Part shown: positions 19,937-31,505 of the stretch, one piece after another | How positions within the stretch are numbered: the stretch's first letter is position 1 | Layout: each line of letters begins with the position of its first letter | Origin: Aphanomyces cochlioides | Taxonomy: Eukaryota; Oomycota; Saprolegniomycetes; Saprolegniales; Verrucalvaceae | Assembly: GCA_019828595.1 (NCBI GenBank) | Contig: JAHQRK010000013.1 | Coordinates: forward strand, 527,501 to 591,500 | DNA length: 64,000 nucleotides | Reading direction: 5' to 3' | The notes under the pieces: generated by a model | What the model saw: the letters and a program-made list of their open reading frames with translations, nothing else | The model's database searches: none | What the model was told of the DNA's origin: nothing | Made by a program: the position numbers and the translations under genes

Positions 19937-22900
19937 ATGGAAGAGTTCTTTATGAGGTTATTTGCGACGATGTAACAGCAGCAGCAGCAAATCAATCAGC
20001 TGCTGCAGACACAAACCCAAACCCAAGCACGACTTGTTGAGAATCAGCAAGTACTTCAAGAACGCTTGCTTAAGCAGCAAGAGCAAGCACAAGCGGCACC
20101 TCCACCGGTGCAATGCGACACAGAGCGGCGAGTAGAAGGACTGTCTATGCCTAGTTACCACGGGCGCATTAATGAAAGTATTGGTCTTTACATTCACCGT
20201 GTTGAGACCTTTTTCAAGGCGAAGAACTTGAACTATATGGAAGACAAGGAAGTCGAAGCGAGGAGTCTGGCCATGGTGGTCGCCAATCTCAAAGGCCAAG
20301 CGGCGGCATGGTACCAAGAGTTGGCGTCACATAAAGGGGGTAGTGGCCTTAATACCCTCGTTGACTTCGAGAAAGCCCTACGCAAGGAGTTCGAGCCTGA
20401 CGACCTGCAAGAGCGCCTGCGCGACAAGTTGTTTTCACTCCAGCAGAAGAACTGTAAGGATCTACTTGAATACATCGAGAAGTTCCGTCGTATTTGTACT
20501 GAAGTGCGTGACATGTCTGAGTTGGACAAAGTGACCTTCTTCACGCGCGGCTTGCGACTGAAGACGCGCGAAGAGGTCAAGTACAGACAGTGTCAAACGT
20601 TATCGTCTGCCATCAAGGCAGCGTTGGAGTATGAGCGCGCGCATGCAGTGTCACTGGGCATAGTGGGCAAGTCGGAGAGGCCATTACGAGCCAAGGGGTT
20701 TGATCGAGATCGCGAGCGTCATGAGGAGAGACCACCTCCACGAAGCGAACAGCGTGAGCCTGACGACATGGAGGTCGACAACCTCCATGTGAGGCGTGAA
20801 CACAAGAAGGACCGCAGCAAGCTTCGCTGCTACAACTGCCAGAAGATCGGGCACATTGCGTCAGAGTGCCGAAAGCCAAAGCGACGAGTGTCAGGGCAAC
20901 CGCCCACGAGCCGACAGAACAATGTCGAAGTGCGAGAAGAGTTAACTCCAGAGGACGTTGAATACATTACCTTTGGTTGTGTTGATGAGTTTGACGCCGA
21001 TGCAAGTGCGATAGCGCCTGAAGCAGAATCAAGTCAAGTGGCGCATGCGACAGCGAGGTCGCGGGATATGAAGAACGAAGCGTTGATGATTAAGTCTGGC
21101 GTAATGAACGGCAAAGTTGTGAAAGTGCTCATTGACTCAGGAGCTACCAACTCGTTGTGCCGACTCGGACTCGGCAAGAACGTCATGAGAATGAAGAACG
21201 TGCGAATTGCGGGCTATGATGGCGTGCTCTCCCAGGAGACGCAGACGAAAGAAGTGAAAGAGACGACCCACGTTGACTTCTTCACGTTCAAGGACACCGT
21301 GATGACCGAATGGGATCTCAAAGACAAGGCGTTTGATGTGATACTGGGCCAACCGTGGTTCAGGAAGTTCAATCCAGTCATCAATTGGCGCAAGCATGAA
21401 ATTGAGTCGATAGACGATGAAGTAGAAGTCAATACCGTCTCGACTAGCGTGCCTGGATGGATAATAAAGCTTTGTCATTTCGATCCTCAGCCTCTGCCTA
21501 AGCCTCCAGAGATCGTTGAACTGCTGGAAGAGTTCAAGGATGTGTTTCCTGCCGAGCTGCCTGATAAGTTGCCTCCCAAGCGTGCCGTGCAGTTCGATCT
21601 GCAGTTGAAGCCCGATGCGAAACCACAGAACCGAGCTCCCTTCCGTCTAGCTAAGGTTGAGCAAGCGGCGTTAGACAAGTTCGTAGATAACTTGAAAAAG
21701 AAAGGTTGGGTTGAATTGTCAACGAGCGACTGGGTTTCCAATATCTTTGGCGTACCCAAGAAGGACGAGAACGGCAAGCTACCTTCGCGACAAGTGTGGC
21801 TAAAGACTGCGACGCCCAACACGCCTATACGCTGGGTGCTTGACTACCGCCATGTCAACTCACAGACGGAAATCCCCAAGATTCCGCTGCCCAACATTGA
21901 AGACCTGTTCAACAACATGCATGGTTGTACAGTGTTCACGAAGATCGATCTTGCGTCAGGATACCACCAAATGCTGGTCGAGCCCCATGCTCGAAAGTAC
22001 ACTGCCTTTCGAACGCACAAGGAGATTTTGCAGTGGTGTGTTGCGCCGATGGGACTGGCAGGCATGCCAGGCATCTGGGCAAGACTTATGCGATCTCTTT
22101 TTGACAAGTTCCCCTTTGTAGTCGTCTACTTAGATGACATCTGCGTGCACTCTAAGCATCTTAATGAGCATGTCAATCATTTGCGTTGTGTTCTCGAAGT
22201 GTTGCGCAAGGAGAAGCTGTACGCAAGGATGGAGAAATGCGCGTTTGCGGTATCCAGAGTCGACTTTTTGGGTCACACATCTCTGCTGAAGGCTTGCAAG
22301 TCGACAGCAACAAAGTTCGAGCGATCGAGAAGTGGCCATCTCCCACTAATCGCAAGGAGCTGTTGAGTTTTCTCGGGATGGCTGGTTACTATCGTAAATT
22401 CATAGCTAACTATGCCAATCTTGTGTTGCCTATGAGCGATCTAGCGAAAGACAGTGTTCCCTGGACTTGGAGTGATCACCAGGAGAAAGCCTTCCTGACC
22501 ATCAAAGCAGCCCTACAGCAAGCTCCAGTCCTTCAACTGCCAAACTTCGACAAGCCCTTCATGATCACGACCGACGCGTCAGGCTATTGCTGCGGAGCAG
22601 TACTTTCCCAGCAAGACGATGATGGCAACGACCGCCCAGTCGCGTTCTTGTCTTGTGAAATTGGGCGATACCGAGCGAAATTGGCCATCACACGAGAAGG
22701 AGTTGTATGCGATCAAGTTAGCGTTAACCAAATGGAGACCTTATGTCTACGGTTCGCATTTTGATGTCTTCACCGACAACTCGACATGTCAGTGGTTTCT
22801 GAAGACTCCAGTCTTAACCGCTAAGCTAACACGATGGCTTGACTTCTTTGGAAGTTTTGATTTCACACTACATCATCGACCAGGCAAGATGAACGTTGTA

Positions 22901-24745
22901 GCTGATGCTCTCTCTCGACCACCTCGGTCCAGCGCTCAAGTTAACACTTGCGCTGTTCATCACTGCGATTCATCGTGCTACAACCGCTATCGCGGCATCC
23001 ACTCATGGACTGAGCGCGTCGCGACTCTGCGATCTATTGACATGCGTACACTTGCGTTGATGACTGACTCGCCTTCTCGGGGGGAGGAGACGGAGTCAAA
23101 GCTACTCGAAGTCGAGGTTCCACAACACATAGTCATCAACCACGCGGAAGAAGTGTCGTATAGCACAGTCAAGATGAACGACGACTTAGTCAAGCGGTTC
23201 GAGCGAGCTTATGCCAAGAGCAACGAGTACAACGATAGCTCTAAGTACATAAAGAAGGACAATCTTTACTTTGTGAAGTCTAAGGATCAAGTGTGGAGAC
23301 TCTGCGTTCCCGACGATGATGAACTCAAGTGCGAGATTATCTCGCAAAGTCATGACACGAGCACCGCAGCACACCCTGGTGCCCGTCGAACGCAGCTTCA
23401 CATTGCGCAATGGTACTACTGGAAGGGTCTAGAAGACGACGTGAAGCTTTATGTCGCCACATGCGAGACGTGTGCAAGATACAAGTCTAGTAGTGCTAAA
23501 GCTAATGGACACATGATTTCTATTAAGTCTCCTGATGAGTGTTGGCACACAGTATCCGTCGACTGGATCACCGGTTTGCCTGTCTCGAACGGCAAAGATG
23601 CGATCATGACATGCGTTGACAAGACTTCAAAGCGTCCCAAGTACTGCGCCACGGTGTCAAACGTAGACGCACCGCAAGCAGCCAAGGAGTTCTTCGACAC
23701 AGTCGTTCGAAATCATGGCCTACCTGCTGTGATCATCAGCGATCGCGATCCAAAGTTCACCAGCCAGTTTTGGCAGGAGTTAATGAAGATAATGGGAGTT
23801 AAGCATTTCATGACTACTGCTGGCAGAGCTCAAAGCGATGGAGCAACCGAGCGACAGAACAGAACGCTCGAAGACGCGTTGAGATGTCAAGTGTCCTACT
23901 TGGGCCATGACTGGAGTGAGCACTTAGGCACCATAGAGTATGCCCACCAAGGCTTAATACAGACGTCTACTGGTTTAACTCCATTCGAAGTCGATACTGG
24001 AAGGAAGCTACGCAATCCAGTGTTGAACGACATCGAGACACTGAACGAGTATGCCAAGAACTTTGCCGAGCGTCGCAAAGAACTTGTCAAGATGGCCTTG
24101 GAGAACCTAGAGAAGCCTCAAGCAAGACAAAAGGAGTACTACGATAGAAGACGAGCCAATGTAAACCTTAAAGAAGGCGACTTTGTTATGTTAGCTACAT
24201 GAAACATCCCGTTGAAGCATGCCAAAGTAGCTAGCCAGGCGGAAAAGGCAAAGCTTGTTCCGCGCTACATTGGGCCATTTAAGATAATCGAAGTAATTAA
24301 TCCCAATGCCATGAGGCTTGAACTGCCCAAGAGCATGAGTCGACTTCACGACGTCTTTAACGTTGATCGACTGAAGCACCACGTTCCAAACCCCGCGCAA
24401 TTTCAAGGCCGACCGATCCCCAAAGCCACGCCTATCGTTCTCGATGACGAAGGGAATGAGCTCTACATCGTAGAATCCCTGCTGAAGCAAAGACAGTTTA
24501 ATCGTAAGAAAGAATATTTGGTTAAGTGGCATGGGTTGCCTGAACACGAAGCTACGTGGGAGCTCGAGCGAGACATCAAACATGTTTCGCATTTCAAGAA
24601 GCTGCTCGAAGACCTCAAGCGAAGAAATCAAGCCGCCAGGGCGACAACGGGGGGAGAATGTAATAAAGTAATGGTTAATAGTTGTCGCCTGGCAAGACGG
24701 GTGTCGAGTCAAGCGTGTCCAACGCTGACGACACCGTCTGACTAA
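19937..24745 (+). pseudogene. Gag-Pol polyprotein of Gypsy element 1, broken
   Basis: From ATG 19937 the frame meets TAA at 19973-19975 in a Gln-rich stretch, then runs to 22366. In order: gag (WYQELASH, LLEYIEKFRRICTE), CCHC knuckle CYNCQKIGHIASEC near 20830, protease VLIDSGATNS near 21128, reverse transcriptase with YLDD near 22130. A two-base AC insertion near 22275 and one extra base near 22656 shift the frame across RNase H. Integrase (HHCC, then the D,D,E core with SDRDPKF) follows to TGA 24200-24202. The last part, with a chromodomain (EYLVKWHGLPEHEATWE), runs into the 3' LTR. Confidence 0.85.
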
Positions 24746-24925
24746 GTTGAGATTGGCCAGAGGCACGTGTGTTCTCAGGGAGTGTACAGCCCTCAGAAGA
24801 TTATTCCGTAGCCGTGCCGAGTGTATACCGAAAACTATACCGTATTGTTTAGTTTATAGATTTAACTCTAAGCTGGCTAATCTAACTCACTTCTCATCTT
24901 CCTCTGACCTTACCAACTACCCTAC
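24659..24925 (+). repeat. 3' LTR of the 18.9 kb Gypsy element
   Basis: 267 bases, two substitutions from the 5' LTR, following the purine tract directly. Confidence 0.9.
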
Positions 24926-26155
24926 TTTGATTCCAAGGGAAAAACATGTCAGGTGGCTCCATCACAGGGAGCTACCGCTAGACTCTGTCAGCTTTAGCAG
25001 CATACTCAGCTAAGAATCATAAAGAAACTGACCCAGGATACGATGCATTGCCTTGACGGTGTTTGCATGACACAACGACCAGCACACTTCTTTTCTCACG
25101 AAACAAATTGTTTAACAGTGTAAATGAATATGTCTTAAAAATGGATCCCACGCCAAGTCTCAATTGGAAAGTTGCCACCATCCTAATAGATGTAGACTAA
25201 AGATGGAGAGTTAGAGTAAGTTAGCGTGTGGCTCCAATATAAAGTGCTCAGAGTGTATGCCAGTCTCTGCAGTCTTCAAGGGTCTGTGATTTCAAAGAAT
25301 GGCATGACCGCATTCAAGAAACCAAAATTTGCCAAAGTTGATAGAACTCCCTTCAAATTTCGAAACTGTTCGCTCGTTCCGTGGTCCCTGCGCCACGTGC
25401 AGGCTGCAAGTGGCGCAATGTAAGCTCAATATCATACGACTTTGAGATACCTCTTTCTTACCGATACCTTTACAAAATAATAATTTACCCATAGCATTTA
25501 ATATTCCTAATTGTGGGACTCTTCCGTCAGACTCTCTGTGGTCTTCAAAACCAATGCCCCCCCTGCGAAACCTCTTTGAAAATGGAGTTCTCTCCAAGTC
25601 CTATTTCTTGCCCATGGATTCATTCCAGTAGAGCTAAAAGTGCAATCTGACTCAGCCCAACTGCTAGCTCGCTGTGGTGTGTGGGCTGAATGACCTTGCT
25701 TGTAGTGCCACGGCTCACGGCGGCGACATTTGCCTCGAGACAGACTAGAGAGTAAACAAAAAGACAGTTCGAAATTGAACGTTTCCTTCAGATTATCATC
25801 TTGAAAACATACCAAATATAGACCATGTGACCTGGCTTAATCTGAGTCGATCCTATCTGAGTTGGAGCTATGGCGGCGCAAACCTCTGCACGCCCAAGAG
25901 CAAAAACGACCTCGTCGGCCATCTATCGATCCTCCCCAACGAACTATCGCTTGCCACACCAAGATTCAGTCTCTGGTTAATACAAGTCGTCCAACATCCT
26001 GGACGACCAAGGCGTGTTTGGCGCTTGAATAAAGTGTAGATCTTGGACGGTGAACTACTCAGATGCACAGTGGAGCCATAAGAGCACGTCTTGGCAAGTA
26101 TCAGTCTCTGGACACGATGCTACAATTGCACGATTCGAATTGTTATTCCCAACTT
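24926..26155. other. Intergenic DNA between retrotransposon and protease cluster
   Basis: Short open frames only, none with a supported function. Confidence 0.5.
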
Positions 26156-26169
26156 TCATTTTTCAATTT
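26156..26169 (+). promoter_or_regulatory. Core promoter of the 26.2 kb trypsin
   Basis: TCATTTTTCAATTT fits TCATTYYNCAWTTT completely and ends eight bases before the ATG. Confidence 0.65.
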
Positions 26170-26177
26170 GCGTCGTC

Positions 26178-27214
26178 ATGAAGACTTCCTTCGCCCTCAC
26201 TGCCCTCTACGCTGCGGCTGCCATCGCCACCGACAACATTGAAATCGTCGGTGGCAAAGAAGCCACTGTCCGCAAACACTTGTACGTCACGGGTCTTCGC
26301 TCGTCCGCCACTGCCTCCGACCAGTGCGGCGGCAGTTTGATCGCTCCCAATGTCGTCTTGATGGCCGCCCACTGCACGGGTCATGGCCTCAAGTACGCCT
26401 CTATCGGCACGCACTACTTGAGTGGCTCGAAAGACGGCGAACAAATCAAAGTCACCAAGGAAATCAAACATCCCAAGAACAACGCCAACACGAACGCGTA
26501 TCTTGTTGTTGGAGCGCAACTCGACATTCGCACCCGTCCAAGTCTCGTTTGACAACGTCGCCGGTGGTGTCCCTACGATTGTCCGTGGGTGGGGAACCAC
26601 ATCGTCTGGCGGCTCGCAATCGAATGTGTTGTTGGAAGTCGAAGTGGATGCGCTGGAAAACACAAAGTGCGCGTCGTTGTTGTCTGGCTACACGGTGGAC
26701 GACACGATGATCTGTGCTGGTGGCAAGGCCGGCGAAGACTCGTGCCAAGGCGACTCGGGTGGACCTTTGACCGTCGAACAAGACGGCAGTGAAAAGCTGA
26801 TTGGTGTCGTCAGCTGGGGTCTTGGTTGTGCTGAAGCGGACAAGCCTGGTGTCTACGGTCGCATTTCGGCAGCTCGCGACTTCATTGAGCCTTACCTCAG
26901 TGGCTCCCCATCGCCGACTCCATCCACGACGGCTCCCGTCACGACCAAGCCAACGACAGCTCCATCGACGTCGCCAGTGACGACCAAACCAACCACGGCG
27001 CCTTCGACATCGCCAGTGACCTCCAAACCCACGACCAAGCCCTTCGACGACCAAGCCCAAGACCACCAAACCCACGACGGCCCCTCCATCCGCTGGCTGT
27101 GGCTCGTGCTCGTACTGCTACTACCCTGATGCCGACTACTGCCTCACCAGCTTTAGTCAAGACGACTGCGACTACTACAGCTCTGCGTACGGCACCATTT
27201 GGTGTGGAAACTGA
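26178..27214 (+). pseudogene. Trypsin-like protease missing its catalytic Asp (copy 3)
   Basis: ATG 26178 opens a signal peptide (MKTSFALTALYAAAAIATDN), then EIVGGKEA and the catalytic His in MAAHCTG. After NANTNAY an 11-base loss near 26500 removes the codons for the conserved DFAI, including the catalytic Asp, and shifts the frame. Reading resumes in another frame as [11 protein letters not shown] through the Ser site CQGDSGGP to 27129. The linker carries the same extra T as the fragments at 8.1 and 17.9 kb, so the six-cysteine module is out of frame and readable only to TGA 27212-27214. From about 26590 on it is collinear with 7.65-8.42 kb at a constant offset of 18948. Confidence 0.85.
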
Positions 27215-27367
27215 GCACTCTACGTCGTCGAGTATGGAGTTTGCTTCTTGGATGTCTATAAAGATAACAAAAGTGCTTTTTGTCCACAAAACTCATGGAG
27301 TTTGTAGGAAAATTTACAGTCGACAAGACAACTTGGTCTTCTGTCTATCTACTGTAGAGTTGGAAAC

Positions 27368-27655
27368 TTAGCATCCCCAGCCAAACCCACAGCGGCCACA
27401 ACCACCAAAGCCCAGGCCACAACCGCCAAGTCCCCACAGACCACAACCACCAATGCCGCAGCCACCGCCACCCCATCCCCACAGGCCCCATTCGTGCTTC
27501 TGGTCCGACTTGGCAGGCACATCGCGCAAATGTTTGGTGTCCTTGACGTCCTTGGTCGTCAGCAACAACTCTTGCGGCTTGGCATCGTCGCTCGTCAAGG
27601 CGACGTCCGAGGCGAACGCGATAGCAGAAACGATCGTCAAGAGAGCAAGCTTCAT
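27368..27655 (-). CDS. GCG peptide (copy 3)
   Basis: 95 residues from ATG 27655. Compared with copies 1 and 2 it has three more residues (VKD) before TKHLRD; the signal peptide, SDQKHEW and six-cysteine Gly-rich domain are the same. It is divergent from the GRW gene at 27827. Confidence 0.75.
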   Translation of the reverse strand: MKLALLTIVSAIAFASDVALTSDDAKPQELLLTTKDVKDTKHLRDVPAKSDQKHEWGLWGWGGGGCGIGGCGLWGLGGCGLGFGGCGRCGFGWGC

Positions 27656-27826
27656 TGGAACAACCACGCAAGATGCAAAGTGAGAGATTGCTTTGATATC
27701 GTGTGTTGGTTGTCAATATTTGATGTCCCCATTCAGTTGACAAGAACGTCGACTTCCATCTCATTCTTGACTACATCCATCAAATGCAAGATCGATATGT
27801 CAGGGGGATTCATTATCAAAGTTGCG
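27656..27826. promoter_or_regulatory. Bidirectional promoter of the GCG/GRW pair (copy 3)
   Basis: 171 bases, with the same core-like element before the GCG gene as in the other pairs. Confidence 0.6.
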
Positions 27827-28156
27827 ATGAAGACAACGTTGACACTGTTGATTGCAGCGAGCGCTTTGATCCATGTTGCTAATGCTGACCAGCTTCCAAC
27901 GAATTCCCATGAGACTGCCATCCCTAAAGAAGGACATTTGCGTCAAGAGATAACTGAAGCTTCTGACGATCAATCGAAGGAATGGGGACGCTGGGGTGGT
28001 CGTGGCTGGGGTGGTCGTGGCTGGGGTGGCCGCGGCTGGGGATGGGGCCGCGGCTGGGGTGGCCGCGGCTGGGGTGGCCGTGGCTGGGGATGGGGCCGCG
28101 GCTGGGGTGGTTGGGGTCGTCCATGGGCATGCGGCTGGGGTGGACCTTGCTGGTAG
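27827..28156 (+). CDS. GRW peptide (copy 3)
   Basis: 109 residues: signal peptide 1-20, linker with EGHLRQEITEASDD, then GGRGW/GWGRG repeats. The C-terminus (WGRPWACGWGGPCW) has two Cys and differs from copies 1 and 2, which end WLDGWGGSC. Unknown family. Confidence 0.75.
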   Translation: MKTTLTLLIAASALIHVANADQLPTNSHETAIPKEGHLRQEITEASDDQSKEWGRWGGRGWGGRGWGGRGWGWGRGWGGRGWGGRGWGWGRGWGGWGRPWACGWGGPCW

Positions 28157-28307
28157 ATGTGGCTAATGCCAAAAATTGGCTTACTAACAAGATTGCTCTT
28201 GACTTGCCTTGACGATGCATTTCTTACTGCACTGTCGTCGACGATGAACTCACGAACTACAGCCAAACACAATCCTCACATTAGAGCTACAAAGATATCT
28301 CAACGAC

Positions 28308-29010
28308 TTAGTAGTCTGCGCACCACACAGTGTTGTAGTCGACGCTGAAATTGTTGCAATCGGCTTCCGAGAAATCCTCGAGGCAAGTTTTACCTCGAGG
28401 GAAATAGCAGAACGAGCAAGACGAGCATCCAGCCGGTACTTCTGCTAGAGTCTTTGGCTTCTTCGTCGTCGTCTTGGGGGTCGTGGTCGGCTTGATCGTT
28501 GGCTTGACAGTCGTCTTGCTTGGAGAAGGAGTTGTCTTGGATGTCGAAGGAGTGGGCTTGGACGTCGATGGCGTTGGCGTGTTGGTGATGTAAGGCGCGA
28601 TAAAGTCTCGAGCCACCGACACGCGGCCGTACACACCAGGCTTGTTGGCTTCCGCACAACCAATGCCCCAACTGACAACACCAACCAATTTCTCACTGCC
28701 GTTCTGTTCCACAGTCAATGGTCCGCCAGAGTCGCCTTGGCACGAATCCTTGCCTTGTTCACCACCGGCACACAACATCGTGTCGTCCACCGTGTAGCCA
28801 GTCAACAACTTGGCACACTTGGCGTTGTCCAACGCATTCACACCGACTTCCAACAACACGTCGGGTTGCGAGCCTCCCGACGACGTGGTTCCCCAACCAC
28901 GGACAACCGTGGGGGTGCCACCAGGCACATTGTCAAACGACACTTCGACTGGCGTGTACGTCGAGTTGCGTTCCAAGAGCAAGATGGCAAAGTCCCACGC
29001 GTCCGAGCTG
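28308..29010 (-). pseudogene. 5'-truncated trypsin-like protease (palindrome 1)
   Basis: Mirror of the 3' two thirds of the intact gene at 29555. It retains [12 protein letters not shown] (catalytic Asp), [10 protein letters not shown], the linker and the cysteine module ([12 protein letters not shown] to WCADY). It lacks the signal peptide and catalytic His because the palindrome arm ends at 29010. Confidence 0.85.
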
Positions 29011-29862
29011 TTGTACTTCGAGCTAAAACGTTGAGCTCTCCATGAATCTGCTCGGTATGTCCTAGCATCGAACTCAGAGGAATCTCCATCAAGAGATACA
29101 GAGCATAAATATAAACTCGAGCGTTGGACTTTGTCATGGACAAAAGTCTGATTACATTCCTTGGACGAGAATCAGCTACAGTATATGAAAGTAAAAAGCT
29201 CAATGCCAATCTCTATACATACAGCGGGCTCAAGGTGCAAATTTCCCGTTGGTTTAGCGATAAATGGCTCTGAAAGGCCACCAGAGCATTGTTCCTTAGT
29301 TTTCCATAATGCCTCGTCGCCACAGGGCCAGGCAATGTCGACCTGCACTACAATAAAACGGCAAAGTGCAGGAGAAAGAATAAATCACCAAAGTCGAAAA
29401 TTCGAACATTAGATGGAATAAACTATTTTTAGCAAATATAGAAGCCGTTTCATAGTGAATTACAGTACGGAAATCATTGATCCATACGCCACCGCAACTC
29501 AGATTCAAAAAAGATCCAAATGCCTCTACACCGGCGTATCCATGAGACTGTACCATGAAAGCCGCATTCACGACTGCCCTCCTTGCCACTGCCGCCTTTG
29601 GCCAAGTCGAAAACATTGAAATCGTCGGGGGCAAAGAAGCCCAAGTCGGCAAACACTTGTACGTCACCGGCCTTCGCACGTCCGCGTCGGCGGCAGACCA
29701 ATGCGGTGGCAGCTTGATCGCCCCCAACGCCATCTTGACCGCCGCCCATTGCACCGGTCATGGCCTCAAGTACGCTTCCATCGGCACGCACTACTTGAGC
29801 GGCACCAAGGACGGCGAACAAATCAAAGTCATCAAGGAAATCAAACACCCCAAACGCACGGA
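29011..29862. other. Spacer (loop) of palindrome 1
   Basis: 852 bases not shared between the arms. The right part holds the 5' end of the intact trypsin gene; the left part (29011-29554) has no supported gene. Confidence 0.7.
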
Positions 29863-30565
29863 CAGCTCGGACGCGTGGGACTTTGCCATCTTGCTCTTGG
29901 AACGCAACTCGACGTACACGCCAGTCGAAGTGTCGTTTGACAATGTGCCTGGTGGCACCCCCACGGTTGTCCGTGGTTGGGGAACCACGTCGTCGGGAGG
30001 CTCGCAACCCGACGTGTTGTTGGAAGTCGGTGTGAATGCGTTGGACAACGCCAAGTGTGCCAAGTTGTTGACTGGCTACACGGTGGACGACACGATGTTG
30101 TGTGCCGGTGGTGAACAAGGCAAGGATTCGTGCCAAGGCGACTCTGGCGGACCATTGACTGTGGAACAGAACGGCAGTGAGAAATTGGTTGGTGTTGTCA
30201 GTTGGGGCATTGGTTGTGCGGAAGCCAACAAGCCTGGTGTGTACGGCCGCGTGTCGGTGGCTCGAGACTTTATCGCGCCTTACATCACCAACACGCCAAC
30301 GCCATCGACGTCCAAGCCCACTCCTTCGACATCCAAGACAACTCCTTCTCCAAGCAAGACGACTGTCAAGCCAACGATCAAGCCGACCACGACCCCCAAG
30401 ACGACGACGAAGAAGCCAAAGACTCTAGCAGAAGTACCGGCTGGATGCTCGTCTTGCTCGTTCTGCTATTTCCCTCGAGGTAAAACTTGCCTCGAGGATT
30501 TCTCGGAAGCCGATTGCAACAATTTCAGCGTCGACTACAACACTGTGTGGTGCGCAGACTACTAA
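29555..30565 (+). CDS. Trypsin-like serine protease, intact
   Basis: 336 residues, secreted S1 family endopeptidase. Signal peptide (MKAAFTTALLATAAFGQ), mature start near EIVGGKEA, so no long propeptide. Catalytic triad: His in TAAHCTGHG, Asp in AWDFAILLL, Ser in [10 protein letters not shown]. The Asp six residues before the Ser and the Gly residues in [18 protein letters not shown] predict cleavage after Arg or Lys. A Thr/Pro/Ser/Lys linker (about 245-295) leads to the six-cysteine C-terminal module ([12 protein letters not shown] to WCADY). The 3' two thirds lie in palindrome 1 and exist again at 28.3-29.0 kb. Confidence 0.9.
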   Translation: MKAAFTTALLATAAFGQVENIEIVGGKEAQVGKHLYVTGLRTSASAADQCGGSLIAPNAILTAAHCTGHGLKYASIGTHYLSGTKDGEQIKVIKEIKHPKRTDSSDAWDFAILLLERNSTYTPVEVSFDNVPGGTPTVVRGWGTTSSGGSQPDVLLEVGVNALDNAKCAKLLTGYTVDDTMLCAGGEQGKDSCQGDSGGPLTVEQNGSEKLVGVVSWGIGCAEANKPGVYGRVSVARDFIAPYITNTPTPSTSKPTPSTSKTTPSPSKTTVKPTIKPTTTPKTTTKKPKTLAEVPAGCSSCSFCYFPRGKTCLEDFSEADCNNFSVDYNTVWCADY

Positions 30566-30716
30566 GTCGTTGAGATATCTTTGTAGCTCTAATGTGAGGA
30601 TTGTGTTTGGCTGTAGTTCGTGAGTTCATCGTCGACGACAGTGCAGTAAGAAATGCATCGTCAAGGCAAGTCAAGAGCAATCTTGTTAGTAAGCCAATTT
30701 TTGGCATTAGCCACAT

Positions 30717-31046
30717 CTACCAGCAAGGTCCACCCCAGCCGCATGCCCATGGACGACCCCAACCACCCCAGCCGCGGCCCCATCCCCAGCCACGGCCACC
30801 CCAGCCGCGGCCACCCCAGCCGCGGCCCCATCCCCAGCCGCGGCCACCCCAGCCACGACCACCCCAGCCACGACCACCCCAGCGTCCCCATTCCTTCGAT
30901 TGATCGTCAGAAGCTTCAGTTATCTCTTGACGCAAATGTCCTTCTTTAGGGATGGCAGTCTCATGGGAATTCGTTGGAAGCTGGTCAGCATTAGCAACAT
31001 GGATCAAAGCGCTCGCTGCAATCAACAGTGTCAACGTTGTCTTCAT
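30717..31046 (-). CDS. GRW peptide (copy 4)
   Basis: 109 residues, the same protein as copy 3 and its mirror in palindrome 1. The signal peptide start at 31046 is preferred over longer in-frame starts. Confidence 0.75.
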   Translation of the reverse strand: MKTTLTLLIAASALIHVANADQLPTNSHETAIPKEGHLRQEITEASDDQSKEWGRWGGRGWGGRGWGGRGWGWGRGWGGRGWGGRGWGWGRGWGGWGRPWACGWGGPCW

Positions 31047-31217
31047 CGCAACTTTGATAATGAATCCCCCTGACATATCGATCTTGCATTTGATGGATGT
31101 AGTCAAGAATGAGATGGAAGTCGACGTTCTTGTCAACTGAATGGGGACATCAAATATTGACAACCAACACACGATATCAAAGCAATCTCTCACTTTGCAT
31201 CTTGCGTGGTTGTTCCA
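31047..31217. promoter_or_regulatory. Bidirectional promoter of the GCG/GRW pair (copy 4)
   Basis: 171 bases, mirror of 27656-27826. Confidence 0.6.
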
Positions 31218-31505
31218 ATGAAGCTTGCTCTCTTGACGATCGTTTCTGCTATCGCGTTCGCCTCGGACGTCGCCTTGACGAGCGACGATGCCAAGCCGCA
31301 AGAGTTGTTGCTGACGACCAAGGACGTCAAGGACACCAAACATTTGCGCGATGTGCCTGCCAAGTCGGACCAGAAGCACGAATGGGGCCTGTGGGGATGG
31401 GGTGGCGGTGGCTGCGGCATTGGTGGTTGTGGTCTGTGGGGACTTGGCGGTTGTGGCCTGGGCTTTGGTGGTTGTGGCCGCTGTGGGTTTGGCTGGGGAT
31501 GCTAA
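31218..31505 (+). CDS. GCG peptide (copy 4)
   Basis: 95 residues, the same protein as copy 3. Its downstream flank is unique, because the palindrome identity ends at the stop codon. Confidence 0.75.
   Translation: MKLALLTIVSAIAFASDVALTSDDAKPQELLLTTKDVKDTKHLRDVPAKSDQKHEWGLWGWGGGGCGIGGCGLWGLGGCGLGFGGCGRCGFGWGC

Larger units (their letters stand above)
18854..24925 (+). mobile_element. Ty3/Gypsy chromodomain LTR retrotransposon, full length
   Basis: Two 267-base LTRs (18854-19120, 24659-24925) differ at only two positions. Between them lie a small coiled-coil ORF, gag with a CCHC knuckle, aspartic protease, reverse transcriptase, RNase H, integrase and a C-terminal chromodomain, the order of Ty3/Gypsy chromoviruses. 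A purine tract (ACGGGGGGAGAA) precedes the 3' LTR. The polyprotein carries two nonsense codons and two frameshifts. No 4-5 base target duplication is visible at the LTR edges. Confidence 0.9.
27368..29010. repeat. Palindrome 1, left arm
   Basis: Reverse complement of 29863-31505 (paired coordinates sum to 58873). The arm is 1643 bases with sharp ends. The outer end is exactly at the GCG stop codon; the inner end is inside a trypsin coding sequence. Confidence 0.9.
29863..31505. repeat. Palindrome 1, right arm
   Basis: Reverse complement of 27368-29010. Past 31505, immediately after the GCG stop codon, the two sides are unrelated. Confidence 0.9.

Noticed and set aside
25226..25815. Open frames of 65-102 codons as genes
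   Set aside because: No signal peptide, motif or duplicated copy in the window supports coding.
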